The notes under the pieces are model-generated. The model made no database searches, was not told where the DNA came from, and saw only the letters and a program-made list of their open reading frames with translations. Position numbers and translations under genes: made by a program. Below are positions 61,306-64,000 of a stretch of DNA of 64,000 bases, one piece after another. The stretch is from Cryptomeria japonica (lineage: Eukaryota > Streptophyta > Pinopsida > Cupressales > Cupressaceae): the NCBI RefSeq assembly GCF_030272615.1, contig NC_081406.1:481769900-481833899 (forward strand). Direction: 5' to 3'. Position 1 is the first letter of the stretch. Every line of letters begins with the position of its first letter.

Positions 61306-61793
61306 GGCAAAATTTTGGGACACATTGTATTCAAAGATGGTCTAGCCATAGAACCAAAGAGTGGAAGCCATTGTCTCTCTTCCACTTCCACATCACAAGA
61401 AAGTACTTCAAAGCTTTCTTGGAAGAATCAACTTTGTTAATTAGAAGGTTTATCCCAAACCTTGAAGCCTTGGTTAAGCCTCTCACAACCATGCTAAAGA
61501 AGGATTTCCCTTTCAAATGGACCAAGAAAGGGAAGGAGGGATTTGATTAGATAAAACATGCCATTGTTTAGGCTCCTACCCTAGTAAATCCAAACTATGA
61601 GAAGGATTTCATCCTTTATATATTAGGAGGAGATGCAAGTATATTTGTTGTCCTAACGCAGTTAAATCAGGAAGATTTGGAGCAGCCCATAGCTTTTTTT
61701 AGTGATGGCCTAAAGGACTATGAGCTTAGGTATAGCTATGTGGAAAAGAAGGTCATCATAGTTGTGAGAGCACTAGAAAAGTTTAGACATATG
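61306..61793 (+). pseudogene. pol: gypsy-T2 conventional RNase H, truncated by a LINE
   Basis: After frameshifts the region reads NPNYEKDFILYILGGDASIF, QPIAFFSDGLKDYELRYSYV and KKVIIVVRALEKFRHML, the first two thirds of a gypsy RNase H. It breaks at 61793 in a run of A, where the LINE coding sequence starts. The rest of pol, including integrase, is absent. Confidence 0.78.
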
Positions 61794-61805
61794 CTCTAAA
61801 AAAAA

Positions 61806-62720
61806 ATGATTTATCTCATGAAAGCATTTGGTTTTGGTGTCAAAGTTATTCAGCTTTGTTCTCAACTTATGGAAACTTCCTCCTCTGTTGTTATTGTCAA
61901 TGGTTCCCCATCTAGTTTCTTCAAAAACTCCAGAGGTCTCAGACAATAGGACCCCATATCCCCTATCCTGTTCACTATTCTAGTTGAATGCCTGGGCAGA
62001 TTTATTCTTAAAAATGTGGAAGATGGCAAGCCTAAGGGTTTGAAACCTTCTTCCTCCAATGTTGTTTGCTCTCATGAACAACTCGTTGATGACTCTATTA
62101 CCATGGGGGAAGCCACCATTCTAGAAGCTAAGAACATGAAGAATATTCTAAACACTTATGAATCTACCTCTGGCCAAAAAATCAACTGGGATAAAAGTTC
62201 TCCATTCTTCATCAATACCCCGGTCCAAAGGCAACTAAGTATTGGAAGGATTCTTGGCTGCAATATTTCTGAGCTTCCCTCTACTTATTTGGGGCTTCCT
62301 CTGTGTCTCAAGCCTGAGGATTCTTTTTGGACTAAGCTAATAGACAGACTTAACTTGAAACTTGCTGGTTGCAAAGGGGTTGTGCTTAGTCAAGCGGGCA
62401 AAATTACTCTGCTCAAAGCCACTCTTCAAAATCTTCCTATTTATGCTCTCAGCCTATTCAAAATTCCCTCAAAGTTTGTGGAAGCCATTGAAAGAATCCA
62501 AAAAAAGTTCCTTTGGTCGGGGGTGGAAGTCAAAAATAGAATACCCCTTATTGCCTGGAATAAAATTTGTTCCCCTAAGGCCTCAGGTAGGTTGGGCTTA
62601 AGGAACATTGGTTCTATGAATAAAGCTTTATTAGCCAAACAAATATGGAGACTGAAAGGGGAGGAAAGAGAATGGAAACTCAATCTGGAAAAACAAATAT
62701 CTCTACATGCAACCCTCTGA
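61806..62720 (+). pseudogene. LINE reverse transcriptase, C-terminal half
   Basis: From MKAFGFGVKVIQLCSQLM the RT runs through NGSPSSFFKNSRGLRQ, a stop, DPISPILFTILVECLGRF, LVDDSITMGEA (in place of the usual F/YADD), GQKINWDKSSPFFINTP, STYLGLPLCLK and LSQAGKITLLKATLQNLPIY. A TGA at 62718 ends the frame. Ala to Val in the ADD motif keeps both aspartates. The order and wording are those of plant L1-type LINE RTs. Confidence 0.9.
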
Positions 62721-63489
62721 GGAAGAATTCCTTGATAATTCTTTCATTGTTGAAGGATCAACTATATGGAATGTTTTTCAATCTGCTAAAAGCTGGGTTG
62801 CTGCTGGTAGAACCTGGAACCTTGGGGATGGGAGGAGAATAAGATTTTGGGAAGATAGATGGATTCTGGATAAACCTCTAGAGGAAATCCCAATCCTTAA
62901 AGATTGGAAAGACTGGTTCAAAAGCAGGTTTGGTGAGTTGGTCAGAGATTACTAGAGAAATGGGATCTGGATTGATTTTAGCCAGCAGTGCCCAGGGCTC
63001 AAGTTCCTTCAGATAGCTCTCTCTGCTAAAATTCCTAGAGACAACAAAGATGACAGATTGATATGGAGGGAAACCCTGGATGGGAAATATTCTATTTCCT
63101 CAGCCATGGCAATTCATAATGATCCAATGGAAGAAATTCCCATCTGGGCTAAAGTTTGGAACAAGAAGTTAGTACCTAAGGTTAATATCTTCTTTTGGAT
63201 TTTCATCCAAAATAAGGTTTTAACCCTGGACAACCTTCATAAAAGAGGTTTTATTTTTCCTAATAGGTGTTCTCTTTGTTGCAGGGAAGAAGAGATGGCT
63301 TTCCATATTCTCAATCAATGCACTTTTAGTCAGGACATTTGGAAAATCATCTTGAGCAGGTGGAACCTGAGCTGGGTTTTCCCGAACTCCCTTGGGGATT
63401 CTTGGCAGCAATGGCAATGCCCTAATTCTAAACCTAGAATTGTGGAGACTTGGAGAATCACTCTGCTGATTATTATTTGGAATATCTAG
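62707..63489 (+). pseudogene. LINE C-terminal zinc-binding region
   Basis: In a different frame from RT the sequence has WNLGDGRRIRFWEDRWI, then, after a stop near 62953, DRLIWRETLDGKYSISSAMA, VWNKKLVPKVNIFFWIFIQN and a Cys/His cluster RCSLCCREEEMAFHILNQC (about 63265-63324). This is the zf-RVT arrangement that follows RT in many plant LINEs. The frame ends at a TAG near 63487. Confidence 0.88.
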
Positions 63490-64000
63490 AAAGAGTGTAA
63501 CAATAGGATTTTTAGGGATAAAAGGGCTATTCCTGAAGTGGTGGTAGATAAAATTTTTAGGAGCATTTTTGAATGCCTCTATGGCACTGATCATGGACCT
63601 GCTACTAAAGATGACTTCAAAGACAGGTGGAACCTCTCTACGACTACTACCAGAAAGGAAAATGAAAGAGAAGGTCTCGTTTGGTGTTTTCCTCCTCAAG
63701 GGTGGATTAAGGCTAACTTTAATGGGGCCTCTAAAGGGAATCTGGGTAAAGCTAGATATGGGGGCATTGTCAGGAATTTTGTTGGAAGTTGTTTAAAGGT
63801 GGTGGCTGGTCCCCTGGGAAATCAAACTAGCCACTTTGCCGAAGCCTCTGCTACCTTGAACATCTTAATTTTAGCCAAAAATCTCAATTATGATAAATTA
63901 TGGCTTGAGGGAGATTGACTCAATATTATTAAGTGCTTAAAGGGGGAGTCAGAGCCTTCTTGGTCAATTGAAAATATCATCATGAAAGCCAGGGAGATCA
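63490..64000 (+). pseudogene. LINE C-terminal RNase H (RVT_3 type), incomplete at window end
   Basis: PPQGWIKANFNGASKGNLGK begins the domain near 63690, with Asn where the first catalytic Asp is usual (NFDG). SHFAEASATLNILILA keeps the Glu, and LWLEGD (63900-63917) keeps the next Asp but is followed at once by a stop. The reading continues as LNIIKCLKGESEPSW to the window edge. Some plant LINEs carry such an RNase H. Confidence 0.82.

Larger units (their letters stand above)
54516..61793 (+). mobile_element. Tat-type Ty3-gypsy element (gypsy-T2), 3' truncated
   Basis: The order is LTR (end 56661), a PBS of the ATAGTTTTTGGC...GGG type, leader, gag (split by a solo LTR), protease-like region, an RNase H with complete DEDD set, RT, and a conventional RNase H that breaks off at 61793 where a LINE begins. 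Integrase and 3' LTR are missing. The left end of the LTR is not defined; copia-2 sequence stops near 54515. Confidence 0.8.
61794..64000 (+). mobile_element. 5'-truncated L1-type LINE, runs off the window
   Basis: The sequence after a run of ten A encodes the second half of an L1-type RT, a zinc-containing C-terminal region and an RNase H domain. The 5' part (endonuclease and early RT) is missing, as is common for LINE copies. It is joined directly to the broken RNase H of gypsy-T2. Frame changes near 62700, and stops occur near 61949, 62718 and 63487. Confidence 0.88.

Overview
The window looks like an intergenic stretch of a large land-plant nuclear genome made almost wholly of decayed retrotransposons. 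I found no intact gene, rRNA, tRNA or CRISPR array. Every recognisable protein is a retroelement protein broken by stops and frameshifts. The mix of plant Ty1/copia elements, Ty3/gypsy chromovirus, Tat/Athila-type gypsy elements and a plant L1-type LINE, with deep nesting and almost no host coding sequence, fits a giant-genome plant. A gymnosperm is my guess, by inference only.

Layout. 1-545: 3' part of a copia-type LTR (+). 546-3684: unassigned. 3685-10814: minus-strand Tat/Athila-type gypsy remnant (5' LTR 9631-10814, gag, protease, linker), split by a plus-strand solo LTR (4394-5627) with a perfect GTTTG target-site duplication. 10815-14479: minus-strand gypsy remnant with a 3 kb LTR and a protease fragment. 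14606-19529: plus-strand non-coding LTR element whose second LTR carries a 1.2 kb insert. 19575-20640: about 1 kb of alternating purine-pyrimidine microsatellite. 20642-26128: plus-strand chromovirus (LTR, gag, protease, RT, RNase H, integrase, chromodomain) without a 3' LTR. 26835-29104 and 31608-33870: two diverged direct repeats of about 2.3 kb.

33871-54515 is a nested stack. A minus-strand copia element (RT and RNase H at 53560-54515) has its 3' LTR split into 33871-35545 and 52913-53258 by a second minus-strand LTR element (35546-52907, perfect AAAAC target-site duplication). That second element has no visible pol. It carries a coiled-coil/zinc-knuckle ORF1 and a long ORF2 that I do not recognise. 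ORF2 is split by a plus-strand copia element arranged LTR-internal-LTR-truncated internal (38023-48738).

54516-61793: plus-strand Tat-type gypsy element in which an RNase H-like domain with all four DEDD residues lies before the reverse transcriptase and a conventional RNase H follows it. It is interrupted by a minus-strand solo LTR (56949-57536). 61794-64000: 5'-truncated L1-type LINE with a C-terminal RNase H, running off the window.

The most novel material is ORF2 of the minus-strand element at 35546-52907. The dual RNase H order, the tandem copia with shared stop codons, the stop-free alternating tract and the repeated hairpins in the gypsy leader also merit checking.
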